Below the pieces are notes generated by a model. It was not told the DNA's origin. It did not search any database and saw nothing but the letters and a program-made list of their open reading frames with translations. 27,793 bases of DNA from RYN-111 sp046723735. GTDB lineage: Bacteria > Actinomycetota > Actinomycetes > Mycobacteriales > SCTD01. Below are positions 18,711 through 26,399 of this stretch, in pieces. Location of the stretch: assembly GCA_046723735.1 (NCBI GenBank), contig JBKOVB010000057.1:1-27793 (forward strand), read 5' to 3'. Within the stretch, counting starts at the first letter, position 1. Each line of letters begins with the position of its first letter. A program made the translations under genes and the position numbers.

Positions 18711-19038
18711 CCTGCTCGGCCTGCCGGTCCGCGGTCCGGCGGGCGAGCGGCTGGGCGAGGTCCTCGACGTGCGCCTGGTGCAGGACGGACCGCTGCTGGG
18801 TGCCTACGCGGCCCTGCGCGTGCAGGGGCTGGTGGTCGGTCGGCGCCTGCTGCTGTCCCACCTGGGCTACGACCGCGCCGGCATCTCGGGCCCGTGGCTG
18901 GTCAGCGCCCTGGTACGCCGGATGACCGCCGACAACCGGTTCCTGCCCTGGGACGAGGCCACGGTCGCGGACGGCGAGGTACGGTCCGCGCGCGCCGAGC
19001 TGGAGCGCGTGAAACCCCTGGGCGAGCTCGCTGTCTAG
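18697..19038 (+). CDS. PRC-barrel-like protein (second of two)
   Basis: The 113-residue protein has a PRC-barrel start (LLGLPVRGPAGERLGEVLDVRLVQDG) followed by beta strands ending in VVGRRLLLSHLGYDRAG. A helical C-terminal part follows (VSALVRRMTADNRF, VRSARAELERV). It is shorter than its upstream neighbour and shares only the fold-level pattern with it, so the pair may form a heteromer. The ATG at 18697 lies 14 bases inside the preceding gene, which indicates coupled translation with the Nramp operon. The stop TAG is shared with the convergent protease gene in CTAG. No membrane segment is seen. A role in sensing ions or regulating the transporter is inferred from position. Confidence 0.8.
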   Translation: MRGSDLLGLPVRGPAGERLGEVLDVRLVQDGPLLGAYAALRVQGLVVGRRLLLSHLGYDRAGISGPWLVSALVRRMTADNRFLPWDEATVADGEVRSARAELERVKPLGELAV

Positions 19039-19958
19039 GCGTCGACGTAGAACTCCTTGGGCACCACGACGAGGTCGACGAGCGCGCCGTTGCGCAGCAC
19101 GGTCACCGGCATCTCCTTGTCGATCGCGTCCGCGAGCATCAGCCGCTGCAGGTCGCGCGCCGAGGTGATCGCCTCGCCTCCCGCGGTCACGACGACGTCG
19201 CCGGGACGGAGGCCGGCGCGCTCGGCGGCGCTGCCGGTGATCACGGTGGCGACCGACAGACCGGTGCGCTGGCCGCGGCGCTCCGCTACCGGCGGCGGCA
19301 GCGGGACGGGACCACCGGCCACTCCGAGGTAGGCCCGGCGCACGCGACCGTCGCGCAGCAGGTCCTGGATGATCTCCCGGGTCGTGGAGTTGATCGGGAT
19401 GGCCAGGCCGACCCCGATCCCCGCCACGGCCGTGTTGATGCCCACCACCAGGCCGTCCGAGGTGGCGAGCGCGCCGCCCGAGTTGCCGGGGTTGAGCGCG
19501 GCGTCGGTCTGGATGACGTCGTCGATGGCGCGCACCATGCCTCCGACCGGGGCGGGCAGCGAACGGCCCAGCCCGCTCACCACGCCGGCCGTGACGCTGC
19601 CGGAGAGCCCGAGCGGGTTGCCCACCGCCACGACCAGCTGGCCTACCTGGAGCGTCCCGGCTTCCCCCAGGCGCGCCGGCGGGGGCGTGGCACCGTCGGC
19701 CCGCAGCACCGCGAGGTCGGACAAGGGGTCCGTGCCGATCACGTGGAACGGCGACTGGTGGCCGTCGCCAAAGGTGGCCTGACCGGCGTCGGCTCGTCCG
19801 ACGACGTGCGCGTTGGTGAGGAGGAACCCGTCGTCGGTGAAGACCACGGCGGAACCCGCTCCGCGCACGAGCCGCACGGCCGCGACCGTGGGGCCGACCG
19901 TCGCCGCGACTGAGGTCACGGTGCGGGAGTAGGCGTCCAGCGGTGGTTCTGCAGTCAT
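19035..19958 (-). CDS. HtrA-like trypsin-fold serine protease with PDZ domain
   Basis: The 307-residue protein has the HtrA triad: His51 (LLTNAHVVG), Asp81 (PLSDLAVLRAD) and Ser160 (NPGNSGGAL), in a protease domain about 15-205. The C-terminal PDZ domain (about 215-300) has a GSAAERAGLRPGDVV motif. HtrA proteins normally degrade misfolded envelope proteins. This one begins MTAEPPLDAY, with no signal peptide or TM anchor, so it is probably cytoplasmic or exported by another route. The upstream in-frame extension lacks a good start codon and codon bias, which supports the ATG at 19958. No strong ribosome binding site is visible. It is convergent with the PRC-barrel gene and follows the AI-2E permease on the same strand, 145 bases apart. 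Confidence 0.87.
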   Translation of the reverse strand: MTAEPPLDAYSRTVTSVAATVGPTVAAVRLVRGAGSAVVFTDDGFLLTNAHVVGRADAGQATFGDGHQSPFHVIGTDPLSDLAVLRADGATPPPARLGEAGTLQVGQLVVAVGNPLGLSGSVTAGVVSGLGRSLPAPVGGMVRAIDDVIQTDAALNPGNSGGALATSDGLVVGINTAVAGIGVGLAIPINSTTREIIQDLLRDGRVRRAYLGVAGGPVPLPPPVAERRGQRTGLSVATVITGSAAERAGLRPGDVVVTAGGEAITSARDLQRLMLADAIDKEMPVTVLRNGALVDLVVVPKEFYVDA

Positions 19959-20052
19959 GCCAGAGGAACCACGCGCAACCCGTCGACCATCCCTCGGTTC
20001 GCCCTGGGCGGAAGCCGCTGCTCCAGCACTGTGGGGTCGGCACGCAGCTCGC

Positions 20053-20095
20053 GCCGGCACGGTGTCCCAGTGCCTGCCGCGGGAAGGGTGCCGGC
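20053..20095 (-). terminator. Inverted repeat downstream of the AI-2E permease gene
   Basis: A perfect 8-bp inverted repeat, GCCGGCAC (20053-20060) and GTGCCGGC (20088-20095), encloses 27 bases. On the - strand it lies 9-51 bases after the permease stop and before the protease gene. It may be a terminator or a structured leader for the protease; there is no T-tract. Confidence 0.4.
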
Positions 20096-20103
20096 TGCAG
20101 ACC

Positions 20104-21288
20104 TCAGTGCCGCGAGGGGTCGTCCTCCGGGCCCATCGCCCCACCGTGGTCGGTCAACAGCTCGTCCTCCACCGTCTCGTGCCGCGGCACGTAGACCGCC
20201 AGGAACGCCTGGACGGTGGCGACGAAGGGCAGGGCGAGCAGCGCGCCGAGGGGGCCGATGAGCGCGACGCCGCCGATCGCGGACACGAACCCCAGGGCGG
20301 GGTGGATCTTCATGGTGCGGGCACTCAGCGGAGGGGAGAGCACGTAGTTCTCGACCTGCTGGTAGATCACGATGAAGATCAGCGTGTACAGCGCCGTCCG
20401 CGGGCTCACCGTGAGGGCGATGGCGATGGGCAGGGCGCCCGCGATGTAGGTGCCGACCGTGGGGATGAACTGCGAGACGAGGCCTACCCACAGGCCGAGG
20501 GTCACGGCGAACGGCACCCCCAGGGCGTAGAGCGCGATCGAGTGCACCACCGTCGAAACCAGGGCCAGGATGGACCGGAAGTAGACGTACCCGGCGGTGC
20601 GGTCGATGGCGATCTCCCACGCGCGCAGGACCTCTCGCTGCTGCGCGGGCGGCAGCAACGAGCACACGGCCCGCCGCAGCCGCGGTCCGTCCTTGGTGAG
20701 GTAGAAGGTCAGCGTCGCCACGGTGAGCAGCGAGAACAGCCCAGTTGCCACCGTGGCGCCGAATCCCAGTGCCCCGCCGAGCACAGAGCTCGTGATCTGC
20801 CCCACGTTGCCGGCTCTGCCGGCGACGGCCTTGCTGCTGACGTCGACGTCGAACTGGTCGTGCAGGTAGTCGGCCACGCGGGTCGCGTAGTCGGGCAGGG
20901 ACGAGACCAGGTCGGAGACCTGCTTCACGACGATGGTGCCGAGCACCGCCCCGATCGCCGCGAAGACCAGGGTGACCAGGCCGAAGACGGTCAGCGTGGC
21001 CCGGCCGCGCGACCAGCCGCGCCGCGCCAGCCGGTTCACGGCCGGTTCGAGCGCGAACGCGGCGAACAGGCTGAAGACCATGAGCACGAGCAGGCCGCGC
21101 AAGCGCGCGAGCGCCCAGAGCAGCGCCATGAGGAGGAAGACGCCCACGACCGCGGCGACGACCACCTCGCGCAGCCGTCGTGTGAACAGGTCGGACGACG
21201 CCGGGGGCGGAGGCGCCTCCTCGTGAGGGGTGGCCACGTCCGGACGGTAGCGCGGCGAGTCCCGTGACTCCTGGTCGTGCTCGGGCAT
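20104..21288 (-). CDS. AI-2E family permease (PerM-like)
   Basis: The 394-residue membrane protein has a polar N-terminal tail of about 38 residues, then about eight TM helices in the AI-2E pattern. There are two early helices (LREVVVAAVVGVFLLMALLW, ARLRGLLVLMVFSLFAAFAL), a long amphipathic central loop (about 120-175), and C-terminal helices with the family signature QFIPTVGTYIAGALP and the QQVENYVLSPPL segment. Family members are named after the autoinducer-2 exporter TqsA, but many work as Na+/H+ antiporters or have unknown cargo. No quorum-sensing genes lie nearby, so AI-2 export should not be assumed. The ATG at 21288 is used; AAGGGA lies rather far upstream. It is divergent from the MEDS-HATPase gene. 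Confidence 0.88.
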   Translation of the reverse strand: MPEHDQESRDSPRYRPDVATPHEEAPPPPASSDLFTRRLREVVVAAVVGVFLLMALLWALARLRGLLVLMVFSLFAAFALEPAVNRLARRGWSRGRATLTVFGLVTLVFAAIGAVLGTIVVKQVSDLVSSLPDYATRVADYLHDQFDVDVSSKAVAGRAGNVGQITSSVLGGALGFGATVATGLFSLLTVATLTFYLTKDGPRLRRAVCSLLPPAQQREVLRAWEIAIDRTAGYVYFRSILALVSTVVHSIALYALGVPFAVTLGLWVGLVSQFIPTVGTYIAGALPIAIALTVSPRTALYTLIFIVIYQQVENYVLSPPLSARTMKIHPALGFVSAIGGVALIGPLGALLALPFVATVQAFLAVYVPRHETVEDELLTDHGGAMGPEDDPSRH

Positions 21289-21422
21289 GAGCGCGTCGGC
21301 GCCGTCCCTTTCTTCTGACCACGCACGGCGACACCAGCGACGCGGTGAGCCCTACCTGGCGCCCGGGCGTGCATGGCCTCGGGCGAGCCGGGCAGAACTC
21401 CCTTGTGAGGGCGGAGCAGGAC

Positions 21423-22367
21423 GTGGTGCCCGTGAGCGAAGAGGACGGCCTCGTCGCCACAGGCGCTCATGTCGTGCAGCTGTTCGAGCAGGAGCGCGGC
21501 CTGGCGGTCTGCGTGGCGAGCTTCCTCGGCCCCGGGCTGGTCGCGGACGGGGCGGCGCTCGTCGTCGCGACCCCGGCACACCACGCCGCTTTCGCGCAGG
21601 AGCTGAGTGCCGCGGGGGTCGACGTGGCCGGCCTCCGCGGGGCAGGGAGGTACGTCGAGGTCGATGCCGAGCAGCTGGTGCGGCGGATCGAGCTTGCGGG
21701 CCGTCCCGACGCGGATCTGTTCGTCGAGGCCCTGGGCTCCCTCGTGAGCGTCCTCGCCGCGGCCTGGCCGCTGCGCGTCTACGGCGAGCTGGTCAACGTG
21801 CTGGCCGAGCGCGGAGCGCTGGTCGAGGCGCTCGCCGTCGAGACGCTCTGGAACGCCCTGGCACGCAAGACGCCGTTCACCCTGTTCTGCGCCTACGCTG
21901 CCCCGACGCTGGCGCAGACCCCGGGCGGCCGCGAGGCGGTCGTGGCGCAGCACTCCGCCGTCGTGGCCGAGCCCACTCTGGTGCCGGCGGGGCCCGACGC
22001 CGTCTGCCGACGCTTCGAGCCGACACCGACGGCGGCCCGTGCCGCGCGCCGCTTCGTGGAGGACACGCTGGAGCGGTGGGGTCTGACCGGCCTGCGTGAC
22101 GCGGCCGTGCTGGTGTCCGGCGAGCTCGTCGGCAACGCGATCCGGCACGGGCGCCGGCGCTTCCGCCTGACGCTGTCCCGCTCCACCGGTGTGCTGCGGA
22201 TCGGGCTGACGGACCCCTCGCCGGCGGTTCCGGTGGTGCGCCCGGCTGTGCCCAACGCGGCCACGGGTGGCCGGGGCCTGTTCCTCGTGGCGGCGATGTC
22301 ACGGCGCTGGGGCACGGATCTGCACGATGGCGGCAAGACGGTGTGGGCCGAGCTCGACGTGGCCTGA
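21423..22367 (+). CDS. MEDS-domain sensor with HATPase (anti-sigma-like) domain
   Basis: The protein of about 314 residues has two parts. Residues about 10-175 form a MEDS (DcmR sensory) domain: HVVQLFEQE, LVVATPAHHAAF, RYVEVDAEQLV, RVYGELVNVLAERG, LWNALARKTPFTLFCAYA. Residues about 205-312 form a histidine-kinase-type ATPase like RsbW/SpoIIAB: N-box ELVGNAIRHG, GLTDPSP, and G-box GGRGLFLVAAMSRRWG. There is no phosphoacceptor His domain or TM segment. Such proteins are common in actinobacteria as anti-sigma or stress switch kinases, where MEDS senses an unknown ligand. The start is uncertain among GTG 21405, 21423, 21426 and 21432; 21423 was chosen because GGAG is seven bases upstream. It is divergent from the permease, with 134 bases between them. 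Confidence 0.85.
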   Translation: MVPVSEEDGLVATGAHVVQLFEQERGLAVCVASFLGPGLVADGAALVVATPAHHAAFAQELSAAGVDVAGLRGAGRYVEVDAEQLVRRIELAGRPDADLFVEALGSLVSVLAAAWPLRVYGELVNVLAERGALVEALAVETLWNALARKTPFTLFCAYAAPTLAQTPGGREAVVAQHSAVVAEPTLVPAGPDAVCRRFEPTPTAARAARRFVEDTLERWGLTGLRDAAVLVSGELVGNAIRHGRRRFRLTLSRSTGVLRIGLTDPSPAVPVVRPAVPNAATGGRGLFLVAAMSRRWGTDLHDGGKTVWAELDVA

Positions 22368-22393
22368 CGCATCCCCGCCCCAGGGGCTACCCT
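22364..22393 (+). promoter_or_regulatory. Possible promoter for the acuI operon
   Basis: CTGACG (22364-22369) and TACCCT (22388-22393), separated by 18 bases, resemble -35 and -10 elements. They lie over the stop codon of the MEDS gene and 39 bases before the acuI start. The match is moderate and was read by eye. Confidence 0.35.
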
Positions 22394-22403
22394 CATCCTC
22401 ACA

Positions 22404-22419
22404 AAGATGCAGAAGATGC
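22404..22419 (+). repeat. Direct repeat AAGATGC x2 in acuI leader
   Basis: AAGATGC occurs at 22404-22410 and 22413-22419, with a 9-base period, just downstream of the candidate -10 element. It is a small A-rich island in otherwise GC-rich sequence and could be an operator for an unknown regulator. Confidence 0.4.
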
Positions 22420-22431
22420 CCCAGGAGCGTG

Positions 22432-23415
22432 ATGAGCACCTACCCCGCCGTCGTCCTCACCGAGCAGGGCAGTCCGGCTGCTTTCGTCGAGCTGGCCGAG
22501 AGTGACCTCCCGGACGGCGAGGTCACGATCGACGTCCACCTGTCGTCGTTGAACTACAAGGACGGCCTCGCGGTCTCGGGCACGGGGCGCATCGCCCGGA
22601 CGCTGCCCATGACCTGTGGCATCGACCTGGCAGGCGTGGTTGCGGCCTCCAGCGACCCGTCGTACCAGGTCGGGGACGAGGTCCTCGTGACCGGCTGGGG
22701 CCTGTCGGAGACGCGGCCGGGTGGCTACACGCACCGTCAGCGGGTCCCGGCGTCGATGGTGACCCGGCGCCCTGATGGCTTGACGCTGCAGCAGACCATG
22801 GCGGTCGGCACCGCCGGGCTGACCGCGATGCTCTGCGTGATGGCGCTGGAGGACGCCGGGCTCCGCCCCGGCACCGGCGACGTGCTGGTGACCGGCGCGG
22901 GCGGTGGGGTCGGCAGCGTCGCCGTTGCGGTGCTGGCCCGGCTCGGCTACGACGTGGCCGCGTCCACCGGCCGCACGCAGACGCACGCCTACCTGCGCTC
23001 GCTCGGTGCCACGACCGTCGTCGACCGCGCAGACCTTGCGACGGCCGGCCGGCCGCTCGACAAGGAGCGCTGGGCCGGTGCAGTCGACACCGTCGGCAGC
23101 CAGACGCTCGCGACCGTCCTGTCCCAGATCGTGTACGGCGGGGCGGTGGCCGCCTGCGGCCTGGCGGGTGGCAACGACCTGCCCACGACCGTCCTGCCGT
23201 TCATCCTCCGCGGCGTGCGGCTGCTCGGGGTGGACTCCGTGATGTGCCCGACGGAGCGCCGCGACGAAGCCTGGGGGCGCCTGGGCAGCGACCTTCCGCT
23301 CGACCGGCTCGACGCCATGACCACGGTGGAGCCGATGTCACGGATCGGGGCGCTCGCCGAGGAGATCCTCGCTGGCCGCACCCGGGGCCGCGTGGTCGTC
23401 GACACCCGGGCCTGA
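22432..23415 (+). CDS. acuI: AcuI/YhdH-type NADPH:acrylyl-CoA reductase-like oxidoreductase
   Basis: The 327-residue protein is an MDR-superfamily reductase. The N-terminal GroES-like domain has the AcuI hallmark NYKDGLAVSGTGRIARTLPM and CGIDLAG. The Rossmann domain has GAGGGVGSVAVAVL near residues 160-173, and an AcuI-like segment (LRGVRLLGVDSVMCP) follows. Zinc ligands are absent, as expected for this subgroup. AcuI enzymes reduce acrylyl-CoA to propionyl-CoA with NADPH, protecting cells from this electrophile. GGAG seven bases before the ATG supports the start. Six bases separate its stop codon from the acyl-CoA synthetase ATG, so the pair may activate an acid and reduce its CoA ester. The precise substrate is not proven; other enoyl-CoA or quinone substrates are possible. 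Confidence 0.85.
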   Translation: MSTYPAVVLTEQGSPAAFVELAESDLPDGEVTIDVHLSSLNYKDGLAVSGTGRIARTLPMTCGIDLAGVVAASSDPSYQVGDEVLVTGWGLSETRPGGYTHRQRVPASMVTRRPDGLTLQQTMAVGTAGLTAMLCVMALEDAGLRPGTGDVLVTGAGGGVGSVAVAVLARLGYDVAASTGRTQTHAYLRSLGATTVVDRADLATAGRPLDKERWAGAVDTVGSQTLATVLSQIVYGGAVAACGLAGGNDLPTTVLPFILRGVRLLGVDSVMCPTERRDEAWGRLGSDLPLDRLDAMTTVEPMSRIGALAEEILAGRTRGRVVVDTRA

Positions 23416-23420
23416 CGGCG

Positions 23421-24884
23421 ATGACCGCCGTCACGACGGCGATCCCCTTCGGCACCCGGCTCGGGCAGCTCGCGGACGCCGACCCCGACGGTCTCGGACT
23501 TGTGGTCGTCGCCCGGGACGGCTCCGAGCAGCGCCTGACGTGGCGGCTGCTCGAGCAGGGGGCCAACCGCTGGGGGCGGGCGCTGACGGCCAGGGGCGCG
23601 ACGCCGGGCGAGCGGGTGGCGCTCGCCGTACCCAACTCGGCCGACCTGGTCCTCGCGGCGCTCGGCACGTGGAAGGCCGGGGCGGTGCCGGTGCCGGTGC
23701 GCTGGGACCTGCCCGCATGGGAGCGCGAGCGGGTCCTGGCGGTCGTCGACGCGGCAGTGGTCGTCGACGCCGAGAGCCTCGGGGTGCTGCGGGCGCAGGC
23801 CGACGCCCAGGACGACGGGCCGCTGCCCGAGGTCGTCTCACCGCAAGCCAACGGCATCTGCAGCAGCGGCTCGACCGGGACGCCGAAGGTCATCATGAGC
23901 CAGCGGCCCGCGGTGTGGCTGCCCCAGCTGTCGGAGCCGTTCCTCGCGCACTGGGAGCCGGTGGAGCTGCCCCAGGTGATCATGGTGCTCGCGCCGATGT
24001 ACCACACCAACGGCTTCAACACCCTGAGCTTTCTGCTCGGCGGCGACCGCCTGGTGGTCCTGGAGAAGTTCGACGGAGCGCTCGCTCTCGACACGATCGA
24101 GCGGCACCGTGTCACGACCTTCACCGCGACGCCCACGATGCTGCAGCGCATCGCGCAGGTGCCCGGCGTGGAGCAGCGCGACCTGTCCAGCATCCGGTGG
24201 GTCCTGCAGGGCGCCGCCGTCATGCCGCCCGGTCTGCTGCGCCGGTGGTTCGCGCTGCTCGCCCCCGAGAAGGTCGTGATGGCCTACGGCATGACCGAGC
24301 AGCTGGGCCTCACCGCCCTGCGGGGCGACGAGTGGCTCACGCATGAGGGCAGCGTGGGGAGGGGCTTCCGCGACACCGAGGTGAAGATCCTGGGGGAGGA
24401 CGGTCAGGAGGTGCCGACGGGGGAGCTCGGCGACATCTACCTACGCTCGCCTCTGACAGGCCTGTACAGCTACCGCGGCGGGGCCCCGCTGCTCCCCACC
24501 ACCGCGGACGGGTACGGGACCGCCGGCGACGTGGGGTGGGTGGACGAGGACGGCTACCTGTACGTCGTGGACCGTCGCGTCGACCTCATCGTCAGTGGCG
24601 GCGCGAATGTCTACCCCGCCGAGGTGGAGAGCGCCCTGTCAGACCACCCCGGCATCGCCGACGTCGTGGTCATCGGCCTGCGGGACGACGAGTGGGGACG
24701 GCGGGTGCACGCGGTGGTGGAACCGCGCGACCCTGCGCTCGGGCCCGAGGACGTGATCGCGTTCGCCAAGAGCAGGCTGGCGCCATACAAGGTGCCGAAG
24801 TCCGTCGAGCTGGTCGATGCGATCCCGCGGACGGCCGCGACGAAGGTCAGCCGCGCGGCGATGGTGGACGCACGCGGCGGTTGA
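23421..24884 (+). CDS. AMP-forming acyl-CoA synthetase (ANL superfamily)
   Basis: The 487-residue adenylate-forming enzyme has A3 P-loop SSGSTGTPK near 147-155, MYHTNGF, YGMTE near 289, GDVGWVDEDGYLYVVDRRVDLIVSGG (A7/A8 in joined parts) and NVYPAEVES. The catalytic-lysine region at the C-terminus reads RTAATKVSR where most members have TATGK-R; the Lys is kept but the preceding Gly is Thr. It ligates a carboxylic acid to CoA via an acyl-adenylate in the cytoplasm. It is somewhat shorter than medium/long-chain ligases (about 530-560 residues), closer to bile-acid-CoA-ligase-like or short-chain forms. It starts six bases after the acuI stop with a weak ribosome binding site, so it is probably translationally coupled. 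The substrate is unknown. Confidence 0.88.
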   Translation: MTAVTTAIPFGTRLGQLADADPDGLGLVVVARDGSEQRLTWRLLEQGANRWGRALTARGATPGERVALAVPNSADLVLAALGTWKAGAVPVPVRWDLPAWERERVLAVVDAAVVVDAESLGVLRAQADAQDDGPLPEVVSPQANGICSSGSTGTPKVIMSQRPAVWLPQLSEPFLAHWEPVELPQVIMVLAPMYHTNGFNTLSFLLGGDRLVVLEKFDGALALDTIERHRVTTFTATPTMLQRIAQVPGVEQRDLSSIRWVLQGAAVMPPGLLRRWFALLAPEKVVMAYGMTEQLGLTALRGDEWLTHEGSVGRGFRDTEVKILGEDGQEVPTGELGDIYLRSPLTGLYSYRGGAPLLPTTADGYGTAGDVGWVDEDGYLYVVDRRVDLIVSGGANVYPAEVESALSDHPGIADVVVIGLRDDEWGRRVHAVVEPRDPALGPEDVIAFAKSRLAPYKVPKSVELVDAIPRTAATKVSRAAMVDARGG

Positions 24885-24887
24885 CGG

Positions 24888-25538
24888 TCAGTCCGACAGC
24901 CGCTCCCCGACGACCTCGCGGACGATCTCGAGGTCCTTGGTGATGACGCCGTCCACGCCCACCTCGTACGCGCGGGCCAGGCTCGCGGCGTCGTCCACCG
25001 GCCAGGTGTAGACCCACGACCCCCGCTCCTTGACCTCCTTCACCAGCGCGGGCGTGAGGAGCGACAGGTGCATCGAGACGCCGTCGGGCCCGGTGCCCGT
25101 GCTCAGCAGCCGGCGCAGCCGCGCGAGCTCGGTGCGCCCGCGGGCGGAGAGCATGACCTTGGCCCAGGGGATGCCGCGGAACGGCGCCACCGACGGCCAC
25201 CAGCGGGCGCAGACCAGGATCGGGTGCTCCGGGTTGCGGGCGTGCAGGTGACGCACCACGGTGCTGCCCACCTTGCCGACGCCCTTGAGGTCGAGCATCA
25301 CGGTCTGCCTGGGGGGCAGCGCGTCCATGACGTGCTCCAGGAGCAGCCGCTCCTCCTTCACGCGCCGCAGGTACCACCGGTCCCAGGTCCACGGCAGCGG
25401 CCCCAGCGACTTCTCGTGCCGGATCTCGAGGCGGCCGCTGGTGAGGTGCACGTCGCTCTCGATGACGTCGGCCCCCAGCAGCGCGGCGGCGCGGAGCGTC
25501 TCCAGGTCGTTGCCGGCCCGGTGGGCGATGGCGAGCAC
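24888..25538 (-). CDS. Glycerophosphodiester phosphodiesterase
   Basis: The 216-residue TIM-barrel protein has the GDPD core: AHRAGNDLETL (catalytic His6 and Arg7, metal Glu13), IESDVHLT (Glu27, Asp29, His31), LEIRHEKSL (His41), MLDLKG, MSLHL-like SMHLSLL, and VYTWPVDD near the end with GVDGVITKD. It cleaves glycerophosphodiesters to glycerol-3-phosphate and an alcohol. There is no signal peptide, so it acts in the cytoplasm. GTG 25538 begins one base after the stop of the PAP2-family gene, indicating coupled expression. The PAP2 and LPG-TM-like genes upstream suggest phospholipid or lipoteichoic-type polymer turnover. It is somewhat shorter than typical GDPDs (about 230-250 residues). Confidence 0.88.
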   Translation of the reverse strand: MLAIAHRAGNDLETLRAAALLGADVIESDVHLTSGRLEIRHEKSLGPLPWTWDRWYLRRVKEERLLLEHVMDALPPRQTVMLDLKGVGKVGSTVVRHLHARNPEHPILVCARWWPSVAPFRGIPWAKVMLSARGRTELARLRRLLSTGTGPDGVSMHLSLLTPALVKEVKERGSWVYTWPVDDAASLARAYEVGVDGVITKDLEIVREVVGERLSD

Positions 25539-25539
25539 G

Positions 25540-26322
25540 TCAGCACACCGAGGTACGGGCGTCCCGCCGTACCGGTTCCTCTACCTGGATCTGCTCGTGC
25601 TCCGGGGGCCCCTGCTCGCGGCTGGGGAAGCGGTGCTCGAGCCAGACCGCCGCCGCCAGACCCGCGAGGGCCAGCCCGGCACCCGCGACCCCGTCGATGA
25701 CGTAGTGGTTGGCGGTCAGCACCACGGCCGAGGTCATGAGGACGGGCATCAGCACGCCGAAGACCTTGAGCAGGACGCTGCTCGCCGCGGTGACCACTGC
25801 GATGCCCACGAGCAGGTCCCAGCCGACGTGCAAGCTGGGCATGGCGGCGTACTGGTTGACGAAGGCGGGTGGCTGCAGCACCCGGTAGGCGTGTGACTGC
25901 TCGGTGACCGTGTCGACGAGGCCCAGGTGGGCGAGCCGCGGTGGAGCGACGGGGTAGGCGGCGAAGATGACGAGCCCCACGGCGCCGGAGAGGATCATCG
26001 CGTTGCGCAGGCGGAGGAACGCCGGCCGATGGCGGAGCGCCAGCCAGACGAACACGGCGATGATGACCGGCCAGTGGCCCCAGATGTAGACCCAGTTCGC
26101 GACGTCGGTGAGCCACTCCTGACCCCGGAGCACCTGCTGGACCTGGTGCTCCTTGTCCAGTCCGAGGTGCGACTCGAAGCCGACGACGTCGTGCGCGTGG
26201 TCCACGGCGACCGCGGGACGACCTTCGGTGAGCCCGCGGACGCCGAAGTAGACGAGCAGCCCGAGCACCACGACGGCGAGCTGGCGCATGATCCAGACGA
26301 GTTGCGAAGCGGGCCTGCGCAT
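25540..26322 (-). CDS. PAP2-family membrane phosphatase/phosphotransferase
   Basis: The 260-residue membrane protein has about six TM helices. The acid-phosphatase motifs are C1-like YPVAPPRL, C2 MPSLHVGW (with the general-acid His), and C3 NHYVIDGVAGA (nucleophile His and Asp). This pattern with SLHVGW is typical of the PAP2_3 / inositolphosphotransferase (Aur1/Ipt1-like) subgroup. In actinobacteria it may act on prenyl, phosphatidyl or inositol phosphates at the outer face of the membrane. GAGGGGGG before the ATG at 26322 is a strong ribosome binding site. The hydrophilic C-terminus (about 235-260) is basic/acidic. It is followed one base later by the phosphodiesterase and preceded by the LPG-TM protein. 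Confidence 0.87.
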   Translation of the reverse strand: MRRPASQLVWIMRQLAVVVLGLLVYFGVRGLTEGRPAVAVDHAHDVVGFESHLGLDKEHQVQQVLRGQEWLTDVANWVYIWGHWPVIIAVFVWLALRHRPAFLRLRNAMILSGAVGLVIFAAYPVAPPRLAHLGLVDTVTEQSHAYRVLQPPAFVNQYAAMPSLHVGWDLLVGIAVVTAASSVLLKVFGVLMPVLMTSAVVLTANHYVIDGVAGAGLALAGLAAAVWLEHRFPSREQGPPEHEQIQVEEPVRRDARTSVC

Positions 26323-26399
26323 CGTCCCCCCTCGTCAGACGGGTGCTCGCAGCCTCAGCCTGCAACGCCCGGTGCGGGGAGGGAAACCCCCTTATCCGA

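Noticed and set aside
20104..21288. Autoinducer-2 quorum-sensing exporter
   Set aside because: The family name is historical; there is no luxS or other quorum-sensing gene here.
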